Counted from the stretch's first letter, positions 16,801 to 24,671 are shown. The stretch: DNA of 64,000 nt from VRUE01 sp963714155 (GCA_963714155.1 OY970236.1:2542001-2606000); one strand, 5' to 3'. A program made the numbers and translations. Notes: generated from the sequence alone by a model not told the origin.

Positions 16801-17581
16801 GTAGGGCGGTGGCTAGGCGGTACTCCACGTCGCTGCCGCGCTCGGGGTGGTCGAGTAGGCGCTCGGCGAGGGTGAGCAGATGATGGGCGACCTGATGGAG
16901 ATCCCCCGTCTGCTGCTCCTCGTCGCTACGACTCCCGTCCGTGATGGAGTTAAAGTCGACGGCTATAGCCATGATGCCGGGGTCGATCACCTCCGCTCGA
17001 CGCTGATCCCAAGGCAGAGATCGGACGAGCAGATTCCCCGCGTGCAGGTCGTTGTGAAAGCGCTGCTTGTTCTCAAGCTCTCCAAGGAGCCGGAAGAGGT
17101 CGACCGCGATCTGCGCGATAGCGGTCGCGGTGAGTTTGGCCGGATCGGCGACGAACCTGTCGAGCCTCTCTCCCTCAACGTAGTCCAGCACCGCCACGTG
17201 ACAGGGGAGGTCCTCGTCCTCGCCACCGAATCGCACGTCGGCCTGGAAGGCGTCCTGAATCCCAACGAGGTGTTGGGTGCCGTTCGCAACCTCGTTATGG
17301 ACTCGGCACTCCTCGTCAAAGTCCTTTCCGAACGACTCGTAGACACCCCGGGGCACGACCTTGAGCACCGACTTCCTTCCCAGCGCTCCGCTCTCCGCGA
17401 CGTAGATCGCGCCGTAGAAGCCGCGGTCGATCACGTCGATGATCTCGTAGCCCTCGATCCGCTCAGGCCGATGGGAGAGCGGGTGTCCGTAGGCCCGGCC
17501 GCAATCCGGGCAGAGGTCTTCGAGCGTCCGGTCGGGGACGTACTCCTTCTTCGGATCCCAGAAGCAGCAGAGGCTCGGCAT
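13859..17581 (-). CDS. Zinc-ribbon / protein-kinase-like / ORC-CDC6-type AAA ATPase / Rossmann-like fusion protein
   Basis: A 1240-residue multidomain protein. An N-terminal zinc-ribbon-like cysteine set (C5, C6, C24, C27) is followed by a kinase-like domain at about 45-290. This has glycine loop DRGFYGAIYVAE, VLK lysine at 74, catalytic loop HNDLHAGNLL with D178, and DPG in place of DFG at 200-202. An AAA ATPase spans about 300-680, with Walker A GMRGCGKT at 345-352 and Walker B IYFLLDD at 517-523. Its pattern resembles bacterial ORC-CDC6 family ATPases found near defence genes. A charged linker (about 850-915) leads to a C-terminal alpha/beta domain with GRGFEERTLAS and a predicted strand ending LVDVTGLAKP; I cannot name it. 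The ATG shares one base with the upstream stop (TGATG), so translation is coupled. Sensor/effector role in an anti-phage system is inference. Confidence 0.85.
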   Translation of the reverse strand: MPSLCCFWDPKKEYVPDRTLEDLCPDCGRAYGHPLSHRPERIEGYEIIDVIDRGFYGAIYVAESGALGRKSVLKVVPRGVYESFGKDFDEECRVHNEVANGTQHLVGIQDAFQADVRFGGEDEDLPCHVAVLDYVEGERLDRFVADPAKLTATAIAQIAVDLFRLLGELENKQRFHNDLHAGNLLVRSLPWDQRRAEVIDPGIMAIAVDFNSITDGSRSDEEQQTGDLHQVAHHLLTLAERLLDHPERGSDVEYRLATALQEIAQMLSPESVMQRTPQFEDLIRLIYAAFDVASSPWKEPTGGLRSFDESYNAQTLRAWFVPQLLVDPGGWQAQLEAAGPQVITGMRGCGKTILLRSLQLHARASLATQEAGGSDRNASEILAADGYVGLYVSCTRLLDRLGSPNAELHEPYARLFLVYAREAVRALRHLREIHADAPLVTPGAFRTIAEAVAAYTDDADLDGVDSELTLERRLQQMQISLERGESRHTLLAHPTVAFPHLAETVLSCSPVWSSSRIYFLLDDVSTRHLHEEAIRNLISTLMFNHERCAFKVTTEAQTLELVLKSPGLVEEARIGRDYETFDLGAKINERLRQDAGRAGKEFIAEVLRARARQFPRHPPPDPSEIVGDIPLEQIARAIGSAAKTAPEKKAVYHGMTALAALCVGDIGDVISIYEMILSRAGRVETIPVDPQIQSACFQEYCSRRLYHLNRRKGELKDFALGFAEASHELLMQSAAQTASDGKTGRLRQYSSVYVRVTSGDHGAQLDRLRELMDAGVFVLDAGPDAPRTKTRDSNPITQFVLTYRKLFGLSNFIGLSQRDRFELSGSDLEEWLSHPERTREILVRNLSGAGRDSDALASEDEEPGVIETESNELEQHAVTGADPKRGSTDEAKPRPRTLFELADDTEEAGEKVHDFARERMPRLTELHADELPELGIATIALGRGFEERTLASTQRLSEVLRPDHGILVSYPLEGHGTEVEEVARGATDDLRLVEYRDAVAGGLPFPPGIALVDVTGLAKPMIFDAVRRLLQRDGRVIVAHTAAAVHYPLNDDIARVLDAHEKGDAYALLDELSGVLTGEARPYTFDKLLNTDADDGRRRLLCAAASPKHERLMSLIDERDYDRVDIVVPSSDTPRARLARLAAEVATKNFHSSSTIQLPSDDLPGTLDFIADHYQRYYAHGNFDFELGLTGSKLHAVACAAACSALRFSQCWYVRPATFDVERFTQGVADSRYFLLESPV

Positions 17582-18795
17582 CAGATGATCTCGAGGGTAC
17601 TTGCCGAGGCGTTTTCGGTTGCTTTCCCCTGTTGCGCGTGAGCGCAGGATGCGAGTTCGGCAGTAAGTTCGTGCTCGCCCTTTGGGGCGCGTATCGACAT
17701 CAGCGCTGCGCCGACCTCCACCTCAACCCCCCCTGGCGCCTCCAGGATCACCCCCGCCGGATCGGGCACAGCGTCAGCGGAGCGCACGGCTTCGGCTTGT
17801 TGCCGAGCAACTAGAAGGTTCCGTAGCTTGCCTAGGTCATAGGCGACAACCCCTGCTTGCATGGCACGGACGATCGTCCTTGGGGCGACCCGGACCTCCT
17901 CAACCCGCTCGTCGAAAGAGGTCACCTCCACCCCATGCACGGTGAGCATTTCGTCGTGAGCCTCACGCAGGGCGGCTGGCTGCACGGCATCTGTGGTATC
18001 GGTCCAAATGGCCCCGGCCACGGCGTCCGCCATCCGCTGGCAGAGCAGCTGGTGCTCCGCAAGCCAGCCGCGCGCTCGGCCAGCCAAGACTTCGGCGAGG
18101 CCGACGAGCGCCTCCCCGCGGCCGATGAAGGGTTGATATGGACAGGTCGCGTCGGTGAGCGCGCACACCGGACGCAACCCGAGCAGCTCGCCTACTGCGT
18201 TGTAGCGTCGGGCGTTGAGGCGCGCATCGTCGAGATTGGCGCCGAAGTTGCCATGCGGGGCGACGCGGATCTCAAGACCCGCGCCCGTCGCACCGGAAGC
18301 CAGCTTCTTGGCAAGGATGCTGGCGATTACGAGCGCGGATACCGTCTGCGCCCCCTCACGCTGACGATAGGCGAAGAGCCGCGCATCAAGCGGGGTCCAG
18401 CGCTCGTCAGCCAAGAGATGGATGTAGCCGGAGCGATCAAGCGCCGCCTGGGCCGCGTCGGGTTCGAGTTCAGCCTGATAACCCGTGAGCGTCTGCAACA
18501 CGTCAATCCCCCCAGCGGGCCGGCCTGGAACCCCGAGCTTCGGCACCGTCAGACCGCGAGCACGGAGTTGAAGCGGGCAGAGCAAGGTCGACAATGAGCT
18601 CGGACCACCCGTCGAAGCCAGATCCGCTGCCCGCCGGCTGGAAGCGATGCGCGCCCCCGATGCAGCTAGACCAGACGCGAGTTCGGCGATGTCCTCGTCG
18701 GAAAGCTCGTCCGCCTGCGCCGCGTGGACGAGGTGACCCATTGCAGGTTCATCGCCGCAGTCGAGCACGGCGCCCACTACAGATTGCCCGGTCAC
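17581..18795 (-). CDS. Thymidine-phosphorylase-like protein with altered active site
   Basis: A 404-residue homologue of DeoA/thymidine phosphorylase. An N-terminal helical domain (LSDEDIAELASGLAASG) is followed by STGGPSSLSTLL (residues 61-72) and ASILAKKLASG (158-168), both family hallmarks. Aligned to my recollection of E. coli DeoA, the pyrimidine-contacting Arg171, Ser186 and Lys190 match R144, S159 and K163 with identical spacing. The phosphate/catalytic Lys84-His85 pair is replaced by Leu-Ala just before STGG, and the DVKVGSGAF loop is EIRVAPHGNFG. Base recognition may therefore be kept while phosphorolysis is lost or changed. It is translationally coupled to the kinase/ATPase and 66 bp after the helicase. 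A nucleoside-sensing or nucleotide-depleting role is inference. Confidence 0.8.
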   Translation of the reverse strand: MTGQSVVGAVLDCGDEPAMGHLVHAAQADELSDEDIAELASGLAASGARIASSRRAADLASTGGPSSLSTLLCPLQLRARGLTVPKLGVPGRPAGGIDVLQTLTGYQAELEPDAAQAALDRSGYIHLLADERWTPLDARLFAYRQREGAQTVSALVIASILAKKLASGATGAGLEIRVAPHGNFGANLDDARLNARRYNAVGELLGLRPVCALTDATCPYQPFIGRGEALVGLAEVLAGRARGWLAEHQLLCQRMADAVAGAIWTDTTDAVQPAALREAHDEMLTVHGVEVTSFDERVEEVRVAPRTIVRAMQAGVVAYDLGKLRNLLVARQQAEAVRSADAVPDPAGVILEAPGGVEVEVGAALMSIRAPKGEHELTAELASCAHAQQGKATENASASTLEII

Positions 18796-18861
18796 TTGCC
18801 AATCCTCTCAATCGGCCGTCGGACCAAACGCTGCCGCGTGATGCACAGGAGGTTGAGGCGG

Positions 18862-21795
18862 CTATCCGTTGGTTGGCTCAACGTCAAACGCGTTGATGGT
18901 CCTTCCGGCCGCCTCGCCCGGAATCTGAAGTGGCGGGGGGCGCTCCTCCGTCTTGAAGTCCTCGATCTGCTTCGGGCAGATCGCCTGGAAATCGCAGCCC
19001 GCACACTTCTCCGGATGAGGTCTCATTGGAAAGTCGTCGTTCAGGATGCGACCAACGGCCCACTCGACGTTGTCGACAGCTGCCGCAATGGCCGCGTCGT
19101 CAACCGGAACCGAGATCCGCTGATTGTCCTTGAGCAGATGAACGCTGCCGGTACGTGCATTCTCGCCGAGAATCTCGCGGGCGGCCTTGGCATAGAGCTG
19201 CACCTGCAAAGCGAGGGCGGTCCAGTCGAGAGCGGGGTTGAGCTCGGGGTCGTCTCCGCCTTCCATCGACTTGAAGTCCACGACTTGGGCATCCAAGACG
19301 TCTCCATTCTCATCCTCACGGAGCATGAGATCGATTGATCCGGAGATCACCGCATCTTGAAGGGGGATCTCAAACCGCGCCTCAACCTTGCGGGTGCGGG
19401 CAAAATCGGAGGCGTAGGTATCGGCGTAGGTGCGAAGAATGTCGGCGGCGCTATCGCGCGCTCGCTCGTAGGGTCCTGGGCGATCGGGGTCACGACTCTC
19501 CGGGACATGCTTGAGATGGAACGTCTCGCGGGCGATCGACTCTGCCTCGTCAAGCGTCGGGCCCGCGTCGGGGTACCGCTCGTGAAGCTTTCCCAGCGCA
19601 GCGTGAACAGTCAGGCCGAAGCCGAACAGATCGGTGATGGGCGGGGAGAATCCGTAGCTTTTGCGGAAGAGGTAATCACGGGGGCAGCCGAGGTAGTAGC
19701 GGATGTCGGAGTAGGTCGTAGGAAGCACGGTCTCGTCGATCCGCCGCTCTGGGGTTGCGTCCGTCAGGCCGTCGGGTGGCCCGCCTGGATCCTCAACAAG
19801 CTCGTCGTGCGCAAGGCGCTGCGTGAAGCGGGATGGTCGCTGGGTTTGGCTCCCCCCTGGCAGGTGGGCGGCGCCGCTCGTGTGTAGATAACGCTCGGCG
19901 CGCGTCATAGCCGTATAAAAGAGGCGCGCCTCCTCCTCGGGCGTGCTTCGGTAGGCACCACGCTGCACGGCGTCTTTGACTAGTGCTGGCGGCAACCAGC
20001 CCTTGTAGTCGCTCTTCCGCTTCGGGAAGCGCCGGTTCTCCATATCCGCGATGAACACAGCTGGAAACTCGAGGCCCTTGACCTTGTGGACGGTCGAGAC
20101 GGTGACCGCATCCGGACGAGCCAGCACGTCGTCGGTGCCGGTGTCGTAACCGTCTCGGGCAATCTGTTGGAGGAAGTTGAGGATCTGCCGGAAACGAGCA
20201 GACGAGTCGATACTCAGGTAAACCGACTCGGCGTCCTGGATCATGCGACTGAACGCCCCTATGTCGGCCATCGTTCCGGCGTCCAGGCTCGCTGTCTGGA
20301 TGCCGAAGGCGTTGAGCAGATCGTGGACGAGCTGCTGGGGGTAGACACGCCGGCGCGCGGCTCCCGAGTCCGATGGGGGGCCGTGAATCTCCCTCGCCCA
20401 ACTGGCGAGCACCCTCACGAAGGTGTTGAAGTCCGCGTCGGGATAGGCGGGAAGGATCTGTGCATCGAAATGGGTCCGTGCATCGTCTCGGCTCGGCTGG
20501 CCATCCCGCAAAAGCTCGAAGGCATCCCGCAGGACTGCCGCCTGCTGGCGATCGAAGACGCTGCCGCCGGCCTCCAACGAATAGGGGATTCCTCGGGCCT
20601 CCAACGCTGCGGTGTACGCCGCGTGGCGTGGGGGCCCTCCAGACGGCTCGGGCATCTTGGTCGACCTCATCAGGATCGCGAAGTCGGCGGGGGTCAGGCC
20701 TCGCAAGCGTCCGTCCTGCTCCTTATAAGCGGTGCCGAGCAGGGTCGCGATCCGCTCTGCAACCCACTCTGCCTCCTCGGCGCGGTCGTTGAACCACAGG
20801 CGACGTAGATCATGTGGCTGATCCGTCGGCGCAGCCTCGGGGTTCTTGGCAAGTCGCGCCGGGCCAAGCTCAGCGACCACAAAGGCGTCGGCGGCTTCGA
20901 CGATCGCGGGGGTCGACCGAAAGTTGCGCGCGAGGGTGTGCTCCGCGGCATCAGGATGCCGCTCCGTGAACTCAAGGATGTTTGAGACATCTGCCCCACG
21001 CCAGGCGTAAAGCGCCTGATCGTCGTCCCCGCAAACGAACAGCGTCTGCGCCAACTCCCGCATGGAACCGATCAATGACTCCTGGCTCGGGTTGACATCC
21101 TGATACTCATCGACGTGAAGGTGGCGCAGCATCGCGACGGCCGCGCACGCCCCCGGGTCACGGTTCGCTAGCGCCTCAGCTACGGTCCGAATCATCTGCG
21201 AGAAGTCGATGAAGCAATCTCGGTCCATCGCCGCTTTGAGGTTCTGCAAGACGGTCCCCAGCTCAGAATCCTCGGCGACGACCTCATCGAGGTCGAGCAT
21301 CTCGTCGTTGACGAGCTTCCATGCGCTGGCCACCTCACGAACCACCTGGAAGTAACGGCCACGACCAGTATTTTGGAGGTGATCCCAAAGTCCTAGTTCG
21401 CCGTAGCGTGAAATCAGGTAGAGCTTGAGGCGGTTGTCGTCGAGAACCTCGAACTGGCGGTAGCGAGCGTCCATCTCGCCGAGGATGTTCTTGCACCAGG
21501 CATGGATGGTTCCGATGAACATCGCCCCGAGAAGAGTGGGCTCAAGGCCCCCGGCTCCCAACGCGCTCCCGATCCGCAGCTTGATCGACTCGGCCGCCTT
21601 CTCGGTGAACGTAAACGCGATGATCGACTCCGGAGGCTCCCCGCCCGCGACGAGGCGCGCCACCCGATAGGCAAGCGTTCGTGACTTACCCGAGCCTGCG
21701 CAAGCGAGGGCGAGGACATCCGGTGAAGTGTCGGTGGCAGCCGCGTACTGAGCGTCGGTCAGCTCGTTACGAAGTATGTCGTCAATGTCCGGCAC
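18862..21795 (-). CDS. UvrD-type superfamily 1 helicase fused to RecB-like Fe-S nuclease
   Basis: A 977-residue protein. Helicase motifs in order: Walker A ACAGSGKSRT (31-40), Walker B LHVDEYQDVN, motif III GDDDQALYAWRGAD, motif IV NFRSTPAIVEAA, motif V VSTVHKVKGLEFPAVFI, motif VI RLFYTAMTRAERYL. The C-terminal part (about 690-960) is a PD-(D/E)XK nuclease with D822 (GSIDLM), D840 and K842 (VVDFKS). Cysteines at LGCPRDYL and KCAGCDFQAIC (931, 934, 940) form an AddB/Cas4-like 4Fe-4S clasp. It should unwind and degrade DNA from ends or gaps. It lies 36 bp after the methyltransferase and 66 bp before the phosphorylase-like gene on the same strand. Confidence 0.92.
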   Translation of the reverse strand: MPDIDDILRNELTDAQYAAATDTSPDVLALACAGSGKSRTLAYRVARLVAGGEPPESIIAFTFTEKAAESIKLRIGSALGAGGLEPTLLGAMFIGTIHAWCKNILGEMDARYRQFEVLDDNRLKLYLISRYGELGLWDHLQNTGRGRYFQVVREVASAWKLVNDEMLDLDEVVAEDSELGTVLQNLKAAMDRDCFIDFSQMIRTVAEALANRDPGACAAVAMLRHLHVDEYQDVNPSQESLIGSMRELAQTLFVCGDDDQALYAWRGADVSNILEFTERHPDAAEHTLARNFRSTPAIVEAADAFVVAELGPARLAKNPEAAPTDQPHDLRRLWFNDRAEEAEWVAERIATLLGTAYKEQDGRLRGLTPADFAILMRSTKMPEPSGGPPRHAAYTAALEARGIPYSLEAGGSVFDRQQAAVLRDAFELLRDGQPSRDDARTHFDAQILPAYPDADFNTFVRVLASWAREIHGPPSDSGAARRRVYPQQLVHDLLNAFGIQTASLDAGTMADIGAFSRMIQDAESVYLSIDSSARFRQILNFLQQIARDGYDTGTDDVLARPDAVTVSTVHKVKGLEFPAVFIADMENRRFPKRKSDYKGWLPPALVKDAVQRGAYRSTPEEEARLFYTAMTRAERYLHTSGAAHLPGGSQTQRPSRFTQRLAHDELVEDPGGPPDGLTDATPERRIDETVLPTTYSDIRYYLGCPRDYLFRKSYGFSPPITDLFGFGLTVHAALGKLHERYPDAGPTLDEAESIARETFHLKHVPESRDPDRPGPYERARDSAADILRTYADTYASDFARTRKVEARFEIPLQDAVISGSIDLMLREDENGDVLDAQVVDFKSMEGGDDPELNPALDWTALALQVQLYAKAAREILGENARTGSVHLLKDNQRISVPVDDAAIAAAVDNVEWAVGRILNDDFPMRPHPEKCAGCDFQAICPKQIEDFKTEERPPPLQIPGEAAGRTINAFDVEPTNG

Positions 21796-21831
21796 GGCCG
21801 GATTGTTACCTGGTCACCCGGATGGCCGGGG

Positions 21832-22857
21832 CTAGGCCGACGACTGCAGAGCGTCCGCGAGCGTCCGCGCGTGCGATGCCACAAACGCCGGAGGGAGTGC
21901 GTTGCCTATCAAGTCGGCCGCCTTGTACTTGCCGGCTCGCAGTGGAATGTCGTAGCCCGGCGGAAAGGTCTGCAGGAGTGCCGCCTCACGCAAGGTGATT
22001 GCCCGATCTTGACTCGGATGGAGGAACCGGCCCTTAGATGGGTTAATGCAGCCGCTCGTGATCGTTGGAGCCGGCCGATCCCATGCCATGCGCCCGTACA
22101 CATCGAAGAAACCGTTGGTGCGCTTGTGACAAGCGAGCTGACGCCGACGGGGCAGATCCTTTTGTCCGCCTCCATCGTGTGGGATGGCCGCTATGAGATT
22201 TCGGATGCGTCGAGTGCGTTGCTCACCGTGGTTGTGGAGCGGATCGTCGGACTCTGTCGGTGTGGGCAATCCATCAAGTGCATCGCGCACCGTCAGTTGA
22301 GGCGAGATCGGCTCAGCGAAGGCAACCGGCTTCTCTCCACGTATTCCAAGAAGCACGAAGCGCTTGCGGCGCTGGGGAACACCATAATCGGCGGCATCGT
22401 GAACTCCAGTCGTGACGGCATAGCCAAGGCTCACTAGGCGTTTGATGAGGCGGTGGAGCCCCGGCTCGTCTTTGAGGCCGGGAACGTTCTCCATCATCAA
22501 TGCGCGAGGCTGCATCGCAGCGGCGTAACGGCCGAACTGAGCGACAAGGCTATTTCGCGTGTCGGCAACACTCGTGCTGCGCCGCAGAGTCCTCATAGTT
22601 GAGAACCCCTGGCATGGAGGGCAACCGGCCAATAGGTCCAACTGCCCCGGAACAAGATCCAGCGCCACCATCACAGTCTTCGGTGACAGGCTTCGTATGT
22701 TCTGATGCCATACGACGGTGTCGGGGTGGTTTGCTCGGTAGCCTTCGATGGCGAGGTCGGAGACATCGACTGCGCCTCGCACCGAAAAGCCAGCGTCTTC
22801 AAGTCCAGCGCTGAGTCCGCCGACACCGCAGAAGAGATCCACAGCCGAAAGTGTCAA
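21832..22857 (-). CDS. DNA (cytosine-5-)methyltransferase
   Basis: A 341-residue C5 methyltransferase. Motif I AVDLFCGVGGLSAGLEDAGF (5-24) binds SAM, motif IV GCPPCQGFST carries catalytic Cys82, motif VI is ENVPGLKDE (123-131), and the end has motifs IX-X (LREAALLQTFPPGYDI and IGNALPP). The target-recognition region is short, so the site is likely small, but it cannot be read from sequence. It begins 9 bp after the Vsr-like gene. No separate restriction endonuclease is present; the helicase-nuclease is the nearest candidate for the cutting partner. Confidence 0.93.
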   Translation of the reverse strand: MTLSAVDLFCGVGGLSAGLEDAGFSVRGAVDVSDLAIEGYRANHPDTVVWHQNIRSLSPKTVMVALDLVPGQLDLLAGCPPCQGFSTMRTLRRSTSVADTRNSLVAQFGRYAAAMQPRALMMENVPGLKDEPGLHRLIKRLVSLGYAVTTGVHDAADYGVPQRRKRFVLLGIRGEKPVAFAEPISPQLTVRDALDGLPTPTESDDPLHNHGEQRTRRIRNLIAAIPHDGGGQKDLPRRRQLACHKRTNGFFDVYGRMAWDRPAPTITSGCINPSKGRFLHPSQDRAITLREAALLQTFPPGYDIPLRAGKYKAADLIGNALPPAFVASHARTLADALQSSA

Positions 22858-22866
22858 CGTGCCCTC

Positions 22867-23313
22867 CTACAACCCGGCGTTCAGCGCGGCAAGCACACGG
22901 GCGGCTGCGTCTTGCGGAGACTCATGCTCCCAAGAGCGGACAACGGTCCACCCGCGCTGTCTAAGCGCGGCATCGACCCGTCGGTCGCGCGCAACATTGC
23001 CATCCAGCTTATCGGCCCAGAACTGGGCGTTCGTCTTCGGATCGGACCCGTGCTCGGGACAACGATGCCAAAAGCAACCGTCTACGAAAACAGCAATTCG
23101 GCGTCCGACAATCGCCACATCCGCCCGCACTTGGAGATCGGAGCACTCGATTCGGTAGTCCTTCCGAAAGCGCACCCCGGCACGAAAGAGCGCGCTACGC
23201 AGAGCCTTCTCCGGCTGGGTGTCCGTTCGCCTGTTGGACACCATCGAGCGACGAACGCCCTCCGTTGAAGCCCACGAAGCTGGGGTTCGTCGAACACTGA
23301 TAGCAGCAGCCAT
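22867..23313 (-). CDS. vsr: Very-short-patch-repair (Vsr) endonuclease family protein
   Basis: A 148-residue Vsr-type nuclease. Typical sequence runs from VRRSMVSNRRTDTQPEKALR through RADVAIVGRRIAVFVDGCFW, HRCPEH and the final GWTVVRSWEHE. The catalytic Asp (in RADVAI), FVDGCFWH and the zinc-binding His/Cys residues are present. Vsr enzymes nick T:G mismatches arising by deamination of 5-methylcytosine, matching the C5 methyltransferase immediately downstream. In short forms of the family, broader nuclease roles also occur. It is the first gene of the island operon. Upstream, 23314-23476 shows no gene. Confidence 0.9.
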   Translation of the reverse strand: MAAAISVRRTPASWASTEGVRRSMVSNRRTDTQPEKALRSALFRAGVRFRKDYRIECSDLQVRADVAIVGRRIAVFVDGCFWHRCPEHGSDPKTNAQFWADKLDGNVARDRRVDAALRQRGWTVVRSWEHESPQDAAARVLAALNAGL

Positions 23314-23476
23314 AGAACAGGCGATACTAGTTCGTCGCTACCAGCATTGCAGCAGAGCCGGATACCTCAAGAAGGTTGATTCTTCGGTGCCGGGCCTCGG
23401 GGCATGGCGCGTCGCCGGGCCCGCTTATTCGCGTTTCTCGCGGACGAACGTAGGTGGACCGGAGGCCCCGGGCAAG

Positions 23477-23528
23477 GGCTGGAACCGACCTCTCTCAGAC
23501 CTCATGTTGCCCCAGGCGTTGCCCCAGG
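23477..23528 (-). repeat. Short repeat near right island end, possible integrase 3' remnant
   Basis: This is the second copy of the repeat at 13647-13689. The 26-bp core is at 23503-23528, about 70 bp from the tRNA 3' end. It reads P-W-G-N-A-W-G-N-M-R-S on the minus strand. Together with the left copy it suggests remains of an integrase gene or of repeated integration at this site. Confidence 0.45.
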
Positions 23529-23570
23529 GCATTTTTTGGCCGATTTTGAAGTCTCCCAAAAACGCGAAAA

Positions 23571-23587
23571 CCCGCTTGATAAGCGGG
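23571..23587 (-). terminator. Intrinsic terminator of tRNA-fMet
   Basis: CCCGCTT-GAT-AAGCGGG is a 7-bp hairpin with a 3-nt loop. Read on the minus strand it is followed by TTTTCGCG and then a further T run. It lies 12 bp past the 3' end of the tRNA. Confidence 0.8.
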
Positions 23588-23598
23588 CTTTCGTCCTA

Positions 23599-23672
<74 letters not shown>

Positions 23673-23729
23673 GCGTAGGGCCATGCTAGCAACGTATGGG
23701 CTGCTGGCCCCTACTAGAGTGCCGCCGGC

Positions 23730-24671
23730 ATGGATTCTGGCTCTCACAGAGTGGCGGTGATCGACATCGGCTCCAACTCGACGCGGCTGCTGATTGCCGA
23801 CGTCGCCGGGGGGCGGGTTACGGAGGTCGAGCGGCAGAGCCGAGTGACCCGGCTGGGCCGCGGCGTCGACCTCTCGGGCCAGCTCTCGGCCGAGGCGATC
23901 GAGGCAGCCTGCGCGGCGATCGCCGACTACGTCGCGATCTGCCGTGAGGACGGGGTCGAGAACATCGACGCGATCGCGACCAGCGCCGTTCGCGACGCCT
24001 CCAACGGCAGCGCTTTTGCCGCTGAGCTGCGCGAGCGCTTTGCCCTCTCGGCCCGCGTGCTCGACGGCGAGGAAGAGGCGCGCCTCACCTACCTCGGCGC
24101 CACCTGCGAGAACTCGCCCAGCGTGCCGACCCTGGTCGTCGACATCGGCGGCGGCTCGACCGAGCTGATCGTCGGCACCGGCGAGGAGATCGCCTTCCAT
24201 ACCTCGCTGCAGGCCGGCGTCGTCCGCCACAGCGAGCGCCACATCAGCAACGACCCGCCCAGCGCGCTCGAGCTCGAGGCGCTTGCCAGCGACGTGCGTG
24301 CCCTGATCGAGGGCGCGATAACCGACCAGCCCGGAGCCAGCGCCGAGGCCGGTATCGCCGTCGCCGGCACGCCGACCTCGCTGGCCTCGATCGAGATCGG
24401 CCTCGAGCCCTATGACCCCAAGCAAGTACACGGGCATACGCTGAACCTCCCCTCGATACAGCGACTTCTCTCGCAATTGGCCTCTGTTCCACTGTCCAAA
24501 CGGGCAGAGATCACCGGGATGCACCCCGACCGGGCACCAAACATAGTCGCGGGGGTGGTGATCTTGATCGAGACGATGCGTGCATTTGCCCTCGAGGAGA
24601 TCGAAGTCTCCGAGCACGACATCCTCTACGGCGCCTCGATCGCGGCTGTTTCGGCTCTGGACCGCGGATAA
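23730..24671 (+). CDS. ppx: Exopolyphosphatase / guanosine pentaphosphatase (Ppx/GppA) family protein
   Basis: A 313-residue ASKHA-fold phosphatase. The phosphate-1 motif is VAVIDIGSNSTRLLIADV (8-25), the catalytic area is DAIATSAVRDASNG (about 86-99), and phosphate-2 is LVVDIGGGSTELIVG (about 137-151). This is the single-domain short form common in actinobacteria, which releases phosphate from polyphosphate or hydrolyses pppGpp. The gene stands alone just beyond the island. Confidence 0.93.
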   Translation: MDSGSHRVAVIDIGSNSTRLLIADVAGGRVTEVERQSRVTRLGRGVDLSGQLSAEAIEAACAAIADYVAICREDGVENIDAIATSAVRDASNGSAFAAELRERFALSARVLDGEEEARLTYLGATCENSPSVPTLVVDIGGGSTELIVGTGEEIAFHTSLQAGVVRHSERHISNDPPSALELEALASDVRALIEGAITDQPGASAEAGIAVAGTPTSLASIEIGLEPYDPKQVHGHTLNLPSIQRLLSQLASVPLSKRAEITGMHPDRAPNIVAGVVILIETMRAFALEEIEVSEHDILYGASIAAVSALDRG

